A program made the translations under genes and the position numbers. A stretch of DNA of 64,000 nucleotides from an uncultured Clostridia bacterium (GTDB taxonomy: Bacteria; Bacillota; Clostridia; TANB77; CAG-508), in NCBI GenBank assembly GCA_934133005.1, contig CAKPAI010000004.1:87489-151488 (forward strand), in the 5' to 3' direction. This document shows positions 36,841 through 44,087 of the stretch, piece by piece. The first letter of the stretch is position 1. Every line of letters starts with the position of its first letter. The notes below the pieces were generated by a model. The model saw only the letters and a program-made list of their open reading frames with translations. It was not told the DNA's origin and did not search any database.

Positions 36841-37130
36841 TGAACACATCTGAAAGCATAGAATTTTTAAATAATATGAAAAAAGGACAATTTTGCACAG
36901 TGTATATTCCACTAATAAATGAAGAAACTATACCTATAACAGTAATGTATATGGGAAAAGATAGAGAAGGTAGATATAGATTTATGGACACTGGAAAATT
37001 TGTATTGCCACAAAAACTTATAGAACAGAAAGCAATAAAGGTAGATAAAGAATATAATGAGAATATAGCAAAGAAAATATATTATAAGTTTAAAAAATTA
37101 CAGCAATTAAGAAAACAACAAGAAAGATAA
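36840..37130 (+). CDS. Small element protein of unknown function
   Basis: The ATG at 36840 shares its A with the TAA stop of the upstream gene and follows GGAGGTG, so translation is coupled. The 96-residue protein has a beta-like N-terminal half (FCTVYIPLINEETIPITVMYMG, DREGRYRFMDTG) and a basic helical C-terminus (KIYYKFKKLQQLRKQQER), which might bind nucleic acid. I do not recognise the family. Confidence 0.65.
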   Translation: MNTSESIEFLNNMKKGQFCTVYIPLINEETIPITVMYMGKDREGRYRFMDTGKFVLPQKLIEQKAIKVDKEYNENIAKKIYYKFKKLQQLRKQQER

Positions 37131-37138
37131 TTTCATAT

Positions 37139-37167
37139 TTGCAATTTTTAAACATATCTGCTACAAT
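37139..37167 (+). promoter_or_regulatory. Promoter of the 50-residue gene
   Basis: TTGCAA (37139-37144), 17 bases, TACAAT (37162-37167), followed by GAAAGGAGATG before the start codon at 37198. Confidence 0.6.
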
Positions 37168-37197
37168 ACAATAAATAAGTGAAAGGAGATGCTTTCA

Positions 37198-37350
37198 ATG
37201 AAAAGAAGAGTATTTAAAAAGGTAAAACTTACCCAGAAAGAATCTAACTTATTATTAAAAATTGTATTAGAAGAAAGAAATAGACTACTAAAAAATGGAG
37301 AATATACGGACATCGCAGATGATTTTATAATAAAAAATTATAAAAAATAA
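37198..37350 (+). CDS. Small basic protein of unknown function
   Basis: A 50-residue, lysine-rich protein, MKRRVFKKVKLTQKESNLLL with KIVLEERNRLLKNG following, mostly helical. It has its own promoter, a strong GAAAGGAG site nine bases before the ATG and a strong terminator, so it is probably real despite its size. It lies directly before parA in the mobile element. Could be a small DNA-binding or regulatory protein; no family recognised. Confidence 0.6.
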   Translation: MKRRVFKKVKLTQKESNLLLKIVLEERNRLLKNGEYTDIADDFIIKNYKK

Positions 37351-37355
37351 TATTA

Positions 37356-37389
37356 AAAGAACTGTTTTATATATCAGTTCTTTTTTTTT
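37356..37389 (+). terminator. Terminator after the 50-residue gene
   Basis: AAAGAACTG pairs with CAGTTCTTT and runs into nine T residues. Confidence 0.9.
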
Positions 37390-37394
37390 ACATC

Positions 37395-37425
37395 GCTATT
37401 TCATTACTGAAGTAGCAATTTTTTG
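37395..37425 (+). terminator. Second hairpin directly before parA
   Basis: GCTATTTCA pairs with TGAAGTAGC (one G-U), loop TTAC, followed by AATTTTTTG. It lies six bases after the previous terminator and 21 bases before the parA start, so it may attenuate parA. Confidence 0.65.
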
Positions 37426-37445
37426 TAGAATGGAGGTGAAGAAAA

Positions 37446-38270
37446 ATGTCAAAATGTAAAGTAATTGCAATTGCTAATCAAAAAGGTGGAGTAGGTAAAA
37501 CTACAACTGCACTTAATTTGGGTGCAGGATTAGTAAGAGAAGGAAAAAGAGTATTGCTTATTGATTGTGATCCACAAGGAGATTTGACAGCATCATCAGG
37601 TTGGCAAACACAAGATGAATTAAAAAATACACTTGCAAATGCACTAGATAAAGAGATAAGAAATGAAGATATAGAGCAACTAGGAATATTAGAACATAAA
37701 GAAGGCTTTGATATTTTACCATCTAATATTGAACTAGAATCTATTGAATTATCATTAGTCAATGTAATGAGCAGAGAGTATGTTTTAGATAATTTACTAG
37801 GTAAAGTAAAAGATAACTATGATTATATTATTATTGATTGCCGACCAAGTTTAGGTATGCTAACAATGAATGCTTTAACTGCATCAAATAGCGTAATAAT
37901 TCCTGTTCAAGCACAATATCTCCCTGTAAAGGGAATGACACAATTATTAGAAACGATTAACAAGATAAAGTTTAGAATAAATCCTAAACTTAAAATTGAT
38001 GGAATACTGCTGAATATTGTAGATAGAAATACCAACTTAACAAGGAATGTTATACAAAGCATACACGATAATTATGGAGAACATATCAAAATTTTTAATA
38101 CAGTTATTCCAAAAGGAACAAAAGTTGCAGAAGAAAGCATATACGGAAAAAGTATTTTTGATTATGATAAGAAATCAAAACAAGCAATAGCTTATGAAAA
38201 TTTAGCAAAGGAGGTAATTGAAATTGAAGCAAGACACAAAATTAGAGATGGGACTGAAAAGCTACGATGA
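37446..38270 (+). CDS. parA: ParA/Soj-type partition ATPase
   Basis: A 274-residue ATPase with the deviant Walker A motif ANQKGGVGKTTTALNLG at residues 9-25, then LLIDCDPQGD and YIIIDCRPSLG. This is the standard ParA sequence. With ParB it segregates plasmids and excised integrative elements. AATGGAGGTGAAG precedes the ATG, and the gene overlaps parB by about 50 bases. Two terminators lie immediately upstream and no obvious promoter is between them and the gene. Together with parB it suggests the element could once persist outside the chromosome. Confidence 0.93.
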   Translation: MSKCKVIAIANQKGGVGKTTTALNLGAGLVREGKRVLLIDCDPQGDLTASSGWQTQDELKNTLANALDKEIRNEDIEQLGILEHKEGFDILPSNIELESIELSLVNVMSREYVLDNLLGKVKDNYDYIIIDCRPSLGMLTMNALTASNSVIIPVQAQYLPVKGMTQLLETINKIKFRINPKLKIDGILLNIVDRNTNLTRNVIQSIHDNYGEHIKIFNTVIPKGTKVAEESIYGKSIFDYDKKSKQAIAYENLAKEVIEIEARHKIRDGTEKLR

Positions 38271-39162
38271 CATTTTTAAATTAAACACAGGAAAAGATGG
38301 AAAAGCAGAAATGGTTGTAGTATTATCAATAGATGATATTGATGACTTTAAAAATCACCCATTTAAAATTAAGAATGATGAAAAAATGCAAGAAATGGTT
38401 GAAAGTGTAAAACAAAATGGTATTTTATTGCCAGTGCTTGTTAGACCAAAAGGCGAAAGAGGATATGAAATGATTTCAGGACATAGAAGAAAATTCGCTT
38501 GTAATCTCGCAGGAAAAAAAGAAATACCAGCCATAGTTAGAGAATTAACTGATGATGAAGCAACAATTCTTATGGTAGATAGTAATATGCAAAGAGAAGA
38601 AATATTGCCAAGTGAAAGAGCATTTGCATATAAAATGAAACTAGAAGCGATGAAACATCAAGGAAAAGATATAAATGAAACTTGTGACCCAATGGAACAC
38701 AAGTTAAAATCAAGAGAAGTTTTAGCAAATGAAGTTGGAGATAGTGCAAGTAATGTGCAAAGATATATTCGCTTGACTTATTTAATACCAGAACTATTAG
38801 AATTAGTTGATGAAAAAAGAATTGCATTTAGACCAGCAGTTGAATTGTCTTTCTTAAAATTAGAAGAACAAGAAGTTGTATTGGATTGCATAAAATGCTT
38901 GGATTGTACTCCATCATTAGCACAAGCAATAGATATGAAAAAGAGAAGCCAAGAAAATTCATTAACAGCAGATAAAATAGATGAAATAATGTCTATTGAA
39001 AAAGCAAATCAAATTCCAAAACTAAAACTTAATGAAGAACGATTTGAAAAAGTAATACCAAGTAAATATGTAACAACACAACAAAAAGAAGATTATTTGT
39101 ATATGTGTGCCGAATATGTGCAGAAAAGGGAAAGAATGAAGCAACAACAATTATCAAGATGA
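38224..39162 (+). CDS. parB: ParB-type partition protein
   Basis: The preferred start is TTG 38224, nine bases after AAAGGAGG; TTG 38218 is also in frame but only three bases away. The 312-residue protein has the ParB N-terminal motif VLVRPKGERGYEMISGHRR (near residues 70-90) with EIPAIVREL and a Met-rich NMQREEILPSERA stretch. A central helix-turn-helix (LANEVGDSASNVQRYIRLTYL) and a C-terminal dimerisation-like region follow. It overlaps the 3' end of parA in another frame. It binds a parS site; candidate repeats lie just downstream. Confidence 0.92.
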   Translation: MKQDTKLEMGLKSYDDIFKLNTGKDGKAEMVVVLSIDDIDDFKNHPFKIKNDEKMQEMVESVKQNGILLPVLVRPKGERGYEMISGHRRKFACNLAGKKEIPAIVRELTDDEATILMVDSNMQREEILPSERAFAYKMKLEAMKHQGKDINETCDPMEHKLKSREVLANEVGDSASNVQRYIRLTYLIPELLELVDEKRIAFRPAVELSFLKLEEQEVVLDCIKCLDCTPSLAQAIDMKKRSQENSLTADKIDEIMSIEKANQIPKLKLNEERFEKVIPSKYVTTQQKEDYLYMCAEYVQKRERMKQQQLSR

Positions 39163-39183
39163 AATTGTTTAACATTTTATTTT

Positions 39184-39225
39184 CCCCCTTTACAATACCC
39201 CCTTTATACTAGCTATATACTAGCT
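39184..39225 (+). repeat. Two pairs of short direct repeats downstream of parB
   Basis: CCCCCTTTA occurs at 39184-39192 and 39198-39206 (14-base period). ACTAGCT occurs at 39208-39214 and 39219-39225 (11-base period). Both lie in the non-coding gap 39163-39325. The helical spacing would suit a protein-binding site such as a parS-like or origin region; function not shown. Confidence 0.5.
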
Positions 39226-39325
39226 GAAAAGAGATATTATAAATATAAAAATAATAAATATATAATTTGCACATTTGCAAAAAATGTAAAACGGTTTTAA
39301 AGTATAGTTAAGGAGGAGATGTGAA

Positions 39326-39877
39326 ATGAAAGGAAAAATGATTTTTATAATAATTGCATTTGCTTTAATAATAATTGTGAGTATAGGTTATTTTGTTTAT
39401 GGCAATAAAAATACAAGCTCAAAAATTGAAAATATAGCAACAAAGGAAGAAAACATAGTAAAAGATATTATCGTAACAAATGAAACAACTCAAAATACTA
39501 TTACAGAGATTATAGAACAAGAAAAAACAGAAATAGAAATACCAGAGCAAATAGAAATACAAGAAAAAATAGAAAAGCAAGAAGAAATCATTGCTGAAAA
39601 TGAAAAAGTAATAGAAAAACCTATACAAAACAATAATGCTCCTAGAAAACAGGAAAAAGAAGTAAAACAAACAGAAATACAACCAAAAGAAAATATACAA
39701 ATAACAAATAAAACAATACCTATTCAAGAAAAAACGAACAATGATAGTTCTATAACTGAAACCCAAAAATCAGTAGAAATAGAATTAGATACAAGTACAA
39801 AATTTGATATTGATGATGGTGGTTATGCTGAATGGGGACAGCTAACAGAAGAACAGATGAAAGCATTAGGCTTTTAG
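39326..39877 (+). CDS. Membrane-anchored Glu/Gln-rich element protein
   Basis: A 183-residue protein with an N-terminal membrane helix (about 4-25). A long, low-complexity, Glu/Gln/Lys/Thr-rich outer segment and a short C-terminal module DIDDGGYAEWGQLTEEQMKALGF follow. AAGGAGGAG precedes the ATG. Proteins of this design occur next to parAB in Gram-positive conjugative elements, but I cannot name the family. It may span the cell wall; inference from layout. Confidence 0.65.
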   Translation: MKGKMIFIIIAFALIIIVSIGYFVYGNKNTSSKIENIATKEENIVKDIIVTNETTQNTITEIIEQEKTEIEIPEQIEIQEKIEKQEEIIAENEKVIEKPIQNNNAPRKQEKEVKQTEIQPKENIQITNKTIPIQEKTNNDSSITETQKSVEIELDTSTKFDIDDGGYAEWGQLTEEQMKALGF

Positions 39878-39902
39878 AAATAAATAAAATAAATTTTGAG
39901 AA

Positions 39903-39931
39903 AGGCAAGTTATTAGGACTTGTCTTTTTTT
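39903..39931 (+). terminator. Terminator after the Glu/Gln-rich protein gene
   Basis: AGGCAAGT pairs with ACTTGTCT (one G-U), followed by a run of T. Confidence 0.85.
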
Positions 39932-39952
39932 GCGAGGAGGAAAAGAAAGAAT

Positions 39953-40147
39953 ATGAAAAAGAAATTAAGTATAGTTTTAATAATAATATTATCGCTGATT
40001 GCTGTCTTTTCATTATTGAATAAGGTTTATGCAGCAACAGTTACAAATTTATCATCTTCAGGAGTGACTTGGAGTGGAACAAAAGTAGGATATTTTGAAA
40101 TAGATGGAAGACAAGCATTTTGTATTGACCACGATAAATCAACTCCA
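39953..40147 (+). pseudogene. Truncated thioester/Cna_B-type surface protein, N-terminus only
   Basis: The ATG at 39953 follows GAGGAGG. About 65 codons survive. A signal peptide (MKKKLSIVLI to YAA) is followed by GVTWSGTKVGYFEIDGRQAF and CIDHDKSTP. This is the start typical of large thioester-domain or Cna_B surface proteins carried by conjugative elements of Clostridia. After about 40147 the frame reads low-complexity sequence that is the reverse of a different gene's start, so the gene is cut there. It marks the left junction of the internal rearrangement. Confidence 0.7.
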
Positions 40148-40215
40148 CTTTCTCTTATTTTTTCTTTAAATTTTTCCATTTCTGCTTTTAATTTTTTTAT
40201 TAATTCTTCTTTCAT
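40148..40215 (-). pseudogene. Start of an unidentified reverse-strand gene, cut after about 23 codons
   Basis: ATG at 40215 on the reverse strand follows AAAGGAG and reads MKEELIKKLKAEMEKFKEKI, a charged helix. It then runs into the remains of the surface-protein gene. Only the first codons exist. Function unknown. Confidence 0.5.
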
Positions 40216-40245
40216 AAATTCTCCTTTCTTCCCATTTTTAGGCAC

Positions 40246-40278
40246 AAAAAAAGCAGAGATTATATTTCAAATCCCTGC
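40246..40278 (-). terminator. Terminator of the ECF sigma operon
   Basis: Reverse strand: GCAGGGATT pairs with AATCTCTGC (one G-U), followed by a T-run. Nearly identical to the one at 41710-41743. Confidence 0.85.
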
Positions 40279-40291
40279 ATATTTTTTTATA

Positions 40292-41092
40292 TTATTGAAT
40301 TATAGATTTTATTAAATCCACAAATTCATTCTCTGTTAATTTAGTAGATTCAATAAAGAATTTATATCCTTTATATTCAAAAAATGCTTGTTTTCCTAAA
40401 TCATTATTACTTTTGAATAAATATATATCTTTTCCATTTATAGTTGAAATTGGAAGATTTTCTGTTTTAAGTGTATTACACGCAAGTATATAATCTTCCT
40501 TCGTAAATACAATGTTAATATTTTTTTCAATTTCACTATCGTTTGAATTACTTGCTAAATAATGCAATTCATATTGCCATAATTTTTTATATTCTGTATC
40601 ATTTGTATTTTCTCCTTTGTATAATGATAATTGTTCTTTCAACTCATATTCTTTAGGAATACTTAAATTTTCAAGAAATTCAAAGTCTGATATTACATTC
40701 ATCTTTACAGATTTTGCTTTTATAGCTACAGATGAACGCATATTATTATTGCTAAATGTTATATTATCTTCTTTTGCAATTTGTATTTGATTATCTTCAA
40801 ATTTATTATCTTCATTTGATTCATTATTCATTGGTGTTTCTATTGTTTCATTATCTTTGGCTATTTCTAATCCTGTTTTATTGTCGTAATTATTTATCAT
40901 TACAATACCTGTTAATACAATTGAGAAAGCAATAGCTGGAGTTAAAACATATTTTAATTTTACATTCCTCATCTCATTCATCCTTTCTTTAAAAGATATT
41001 CTATATCTTTTTTTTAAATTAGGCTGATATTCTTCTGTTAAAAACTTTTCGTCAATGTCATTAAGCATTTTTAGTAATTCAACATTTTTCAT
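40292..41092 (-). CDS. Probable membrane-bound anti-sigma factor
   Basis: A 266-residue protein encoded 4 bases overlapping the end of the sigma factor gene. A cytoplasmic N-terminal part of about 55 residues includes YRISFKERMNEMRN. One membrane helix (about 60-82) precedes an extracellular region with an acidic Asn-rich linker. This layout, and the operon with an ECF sigma factor, is that of anti-sigma factors such as DUF4179-type proteins. It would hold the sigma factor at the membrane until a signal arrives. The signal and the exact family are unknown. Confidence 0.65.
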   Translation of the reverse strand: MKNVELLKMLNDIDEKFLTEEYQPNLKKRYRISFKERMNEMRNVKLKYVLTPAIAFSIVLTGIVMINNYDNKTGLEIAKDNETIETPMNNESNEDNKFEDNQIQIAKEDNITFSNNNMRSSVAIKAKSVKMNVISDFEFLENLSIPKEYELKEQLSLYKGENTNDTEYKKLWQYELHYLASNSNDSEIEKNINIVFTKEDYILACNTLKTENLPISTINGKDIYLFKSNNDLGKQAFFEYKGYKFFIESTKLTENEFVDLIKSIIQ

Positions 41093-41631
41093 ATTAAATC
41101 AACCCCTTTCAAATATTCTTTTAAGTCTTTTCTAGTTCTTGATAATATCATTTTGACATTACCTTTTTTTAACTGATATTTATTGCTTATATTTTCTATT
41201 GAATTCAAAGACCAATACCTATCTCTAAAAATAACTCTCTTTTCTTGTGATAAATTATCTAAAAATATATTTATATTTTTAAGTATTTCTGAATATTCAA
41301 TTTCATTATCAATACTTACATTTGAAGTACATTCTGATAATTCATCTAAAATATCTTCCATTACAGATTTATGTTTATTTTTACGATATATATCAATGGC
41401 TAAATTTCTTGTAATCTTTGCTATAAATAGCTTAAATACTTTTGGTCTTTGTGGTGGAATTGAATTCCAAGTTTTCAAATATGTTTCATTAATACATTCT
41501 TTTGCATCTTCTGAATTTTGCAATATATTATAAGCAATATAATTGCAATACTTACCATATTTTTTATCAGTTTCTGAAATAGCTTTTTCATTTCTATTCC
41601 AGTAGAGCTCTATTATCTGATTATCTTCCAT
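41089..41631 (-). CDS. ECF-type RNA polymerase sigma factor
   Basis: ATG 41631 lies six bases after AAAGGAG; a TTG at 41637 is also in frame. The 180-residue protein has sigma region 2 (NYIAYNILQNSEDAKECINE, then YLKTWNSIPPQRPK) and region 4 (LSQEKRVIFRDRYWSLNSIE, then KKGNVKMILSRTRKDL). It has no region 1 or 3, as in ECF factors. It is the first gene of an operon with its probable anti-sigma factor. A promoter-like pair with the ECF pattern, TGTTACC and CGTCTT, lies directly upstream and suggests autoregulation. Confidence 0.88.
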   Translation of the reverse strand: MEDNQIIELYWNRNEKAISETDKKYGKYCNYIAYNILQNSEDAKECINETYLKTWNSIPPQRPKVFKLFIAKITRNLAIDIYRKNKHKSVMEDILDELSECTSNVSIDNEIEYSEILKNINIFLDNLSQEKRVIFRDRYWSLNSIENISNKYQLKKGNVKMILSRTRKDLKEYLKGVDLI

Positions 41632-41652
41632 ATTCAACTCCTTTCATATAAT

Positions 41653-41680
41653 AAGACGAAATAATATTTAAAAGGTAACA
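41653..41680 (-). promoter_or_regulatory. Candidate autoregulatory ECF promoter
   Basis: Reverse strand: TGTTACC (41680-41674), 15-base spacer, CGTCTT (41658-41653). An AAC/ACC-type -35 with a CGTC -10 is characteristic of ECF-dependent promoters. Confidence 0.55.
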
Positions 41681-41709
41681 ATTTTTTTATATTATATCAT
41701 TATTTTTTT

Positions 41710-41743
41710 ACAAAGAAGCAGAGATTATGTTTCAAATCCCTGC
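41710..41743 (-). terminator. Terminator of the two unknown reverse-strand genes
   Basis: Reverse strand: GCAGGGATT pairs with AATCTCTGC, followed by TTCTTTGTAAAAA; weaker T-tract than its copy at 40246-40278. Confidence 0.7.
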
Positions 41744-41750
41744 AATTTCA

Positions 41751-42365
41751 TTAAGATAAGTTTCCCTCTTTAATGCCAAGTCTTACACCTTCTTTAAATC
41801 TAATTTCATCTATCTCATTTATAATCTGCATTAGTTCAAATATTTTATAAACTTCTTTTGGTGTAATATTCTCTATTTTGCCATTATCTAAAAAATCTTC
41901 AATTCGTGGGTTTTCCATTAGAAAATCACAATATTTTTTATTTGCAATTTTATATTCTTCGCATTGTTTCAAAATTTCATCTTCTATAATGCAAAGAATA
42001 TCACTTGTGTAATTATCATATAAAGTTCTATAAATGCTTTCATTTTTACTCTTTTCTCTATATTTTTGCATTGTTCTTAAAAGATTAAGTCCAGCTATTC
42101 CACCCATTTTGTAATTTACTTCCGTCCAATATGTTGAGTCCTTTGAATATGCTCCTTCTAGCTCTAAAAAGTTCGTTCTTAACTCTTCAATGAACTCATC
42201 ATCTGATATTTTAGTTTTTATTTTATCAATAATGCTTTGTTCCTTACTTCTAATAAATTCTTCAATTTCTTTCTCTTTGTTTAAATCTCTAAATTCTATT
42301 GGATCTTCCAATACTGTATTTGCTTCAAATAATTCTTCAAATACTTGCACATAATTATTGCTCAT
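41751..42365 (-). CDS. Helical protein of unknown function
   Basis: A 204-residue, acidic, almost wholly helical protein (FEELFEANTVLEDPIEF; NYKMGGIAGLNLLRTM; IDEIRFKEGVRLGIKEG). The C-terminal FKEGVRLG recalls small DUF6809-like proteins. Its ATG lies 11 bases inside the end of the upstream reverse-strand gene, so the two are coupled. No catalytic motif or membrane segment is visible. Function unknown. Confidence 0.6.
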   Translation of the reverse strand: MSNNYVQVFEELFEANTVLEDPIEFRDLNKEKEIEEFIRSKEQSIIDKIKTKISDDEFIEELRTNFLELEGAYSKDSTYWTEVNYKMGGIAGLNLLRTMQKYREKSKNESIYRTLYDNYTSDILCIIEDEILKQCEEYKIANKKYCDFLMENPRIEDFLDNGKIENITPKEVYKIFELMQIINEIDEIRFKEGVRLGIKEGNLS

Positions 42366-42660
42366 AACTTTTTCCGCCTAAAATATCATTTAACTTGTTT
42401 CTGTTTTTAAATCCATCTACTACACCTAATTTATAATAATCTGAAACTGTTTGTTCCCACTCTTTCGCATAAGCCATCGTTAAATCTCTTACCCTACATT
42501 GCATTTTTTTAGAAATATCTTTATTATTAATATGCTGTTCTATACTCTTATACAATATTCCTGCACATTCAAGAGTATCTTCTGCATACTGTTCCCATTT
42601 TTTATCATTTTCTGCAATCAGTTCTTCATACTTTCCTTTCTTCTTATTATACATCTCCTC
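42355..42660 (-). CDS. Helical protein of unknown function, probably truncated at its start
   Basis: The frame runs MYNKKKGKYEELIAENDKK and ends KLGVVDGFKNRNKLNDILGG. The ATG at 42654 touches its only GAGGAG site, so initiation there is doubtful. The frame stays open upstream into sequence that belongs to the recombinase gene on the other strand. I conclude that the original 5' end was lost at the junction near 42655-42662. About 100 residues remain, helical and acidic. Unknown function. Confidence 0.5.
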   Translation of the reverse strand, partial: EEMYNKKKGKYEELIAENDKKWEQYAEDTLECAGILYKSIEQHINNKDISKKMQCRVRDLTMAYAKEWEQTVSDYYKLGVVDGFKNRNKLNDILGGKSYEQ

Positions 42661-42661
42661 A

Positions 42662-43984
42662 ATAAATGGATTGTTTATTTCAGCTAATCCACCTTATGGA
42701 TATTTGAGAGATGAGAAAGACAAAGAACATTTAGTTATAGACAATGAAGCCGCAGAAGTTATTAGAAGAATTTATAAGGAGTATTTAGATGGAGTAAATT
42801 GTCATTGCATAGCAAGAAAGTTAAATGAAGATTTAATTCCAACTAGAATAGAACATATGAAGAAAGTAGGAGTTAATATTGGAAAGAGTAAAGCTCCTAG
42901 AATTATAAATTACAAAACTGAAAAAGGTGATACATTAAAAAGTATTGCAGAAAAATATAATTTATTTCCAATAGAAATAATGGAAACAAATAATATTATG
43001 GAACATTTAGATATGTCTATAATGAAAAAAGAAATATCAGAACAAGAACTTATAGAAGGACATATTTTAAAAATACCAAAAAAGATAATATGGGATGACG
43101 GAATGATACGAGAAATATTAAGAAATGAGATATACACAGGTTGTTTAGTTTATGGTAAAACTGTAAATAAAAGCTACAAAGATAGAACTAAAATAAGAAT
43201 ATCAAGACAGGAATGGAATAAAGTTTTGAACTGTCATGAAGCGATTATAGAAAGAGATGTGTGGGAAAAAGTAAGAGACAAGCTATTGAGCAATACAAAT
43301 AATACAAGAACAACAGGAAAAAATTTATTTGCAAAGAAACTATATTGCTCTTGCTGTGGTAGAGGAATGCAAAAATCAAAAGATACAAGAAATGGACAAG
43401 GGGATTATTACATAAGTTGCAGAACAGTTAATAAGGTAGGAAGATTTTGCGATAACAGAAAACAAATTGCTAAAAGTGTTCTAGAAAAAATTATATTAGA
43501 TAAGATAAATGAACAATTAGATAAATATTATGATAAGAAAATAGTAGAAGATAAATATAATGATATAAAATATGGTAATATTGCTAATCAAATTGAAAAA
43601 CTAAAAATGCAATATAATAATCTAGAATATACATTAACAGAAAAAACTAATAGATTAAGTATTTTATATGAAGACAGGGTAAATGGTACATTAACATTAG
43701 AAGAATTTAAAACATTAAAACAAAACATAGATAATGAAATTCTAAAATATAGTAATGAAAGAAACAATATAGATTTGCAGATTAAGGAATTAGAAGAACA
43801 AAGACTGAAAAATGACTTTGAACAAAATGAGTTATTTGAAAAGTATAGAAGAATTGAAGCATTGACACCAGAGATTTTAAATGAATTTGTAGAGAAGATA
43901 TATTTAGGAAAATACAACGAAGCAAGTAATAGCCGAGAGATAAAGATTATATGGAATATAGATAAAAAAGAGGAAATAGTTTAA
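42662..43984 (+). pseudogene. Large serine recombinase lacking its N-terminal catalytic domain
   Basis: About 440 residues remain. The recombinase domain starts at INGLFISANPPYGYLRD and includes VIRRIYKEYLDG and the zinc-ribbon CSCCGRGMQKSKD, then SCRTVNKVGRFC. A coiled-coil and C-terminal tail follow (ALTPEILNEFVEKIYLG). The resolvase catalytic domain of about 140 residues, with the nucleophilic Ser and Arg residues, is missing: sequence upstream of about 42660 belongs to another gene on the opposite strand. The protein could not catalyse strand exchange. A TTG at 42671 is in frame but has no good binding site. This explains why the element is trapped. Confidence 0.82.
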
Positions 43985-44003
43985 AAGCTATTTCTTCTTT
44001 TAT
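43968..44003 (+). terminator. Terminator of the recombinase remnant
   Basis: AAGAGGAAATAG pairs with CTATTTCTTCTT (one G-U), followed by TTATG; weak T-tract. Confidence 0.65.
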
Positions 44004-44013
44004 GTCTATATTA

Positions 44014-44085
44014 TTTTGGGCATTAAAGGTTGAATATATCATTCAACAAAATATGCCTTATATTTTTTGGGCATCAATGGTTGAA
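44014..44085 (+). repeat. Direct repeats and inverted repeat at the right end of the element
   Basis: A 21-base repeat occurs at 44014-44034 and 44065-44085 with two differences (TTTTGGGCAT, then TTAA or TCAAT, then GGTTGAA). Between them GTTGAAT (44029-44035) and ATTCAAC (44041-44047) form an inverted repeat, extended by GGCAT and ATGCC. Candidate attR region. Confidence 0.6.
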
Positions 44086-44087
44086 AC

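Larger units (their letters stand above)
36073..44087 (+). mobile_element. Decayed integrated element with serine recombinase remnant, inserted at comEC
   Basis: Between an intact comEC and a headless comEC 3' fragment lie parA, parB, small genes of mobile-element type, a truncated thioester-like surface protein gene, a reverse-strand cassette, and a serine recombinase without catalytic domain. Direct repeats (44014-44034 and 44065-44085) and an inverted repeat mark the right end. The left end is not defined precisely. Relaxase, coupling protein and a secretion module are absent. Boundaries are approximate. Confidence 0.6.

Noticed and set aside
39920..40315. A 131-codon forward frame taken as a complete secreted protein
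   Set aside because: Only the first 65 codons are surface-protein-like; the rest is the antisense of another gene's start.
40253..41743. Repeated GCAGAGATT...AATCCCTGC sequences that might be insertion-sequence ends
   Set aside because: Both are hairpins followed by T-runs on the reverse strand at gene ends, so they are terminators; no transposase lies between.
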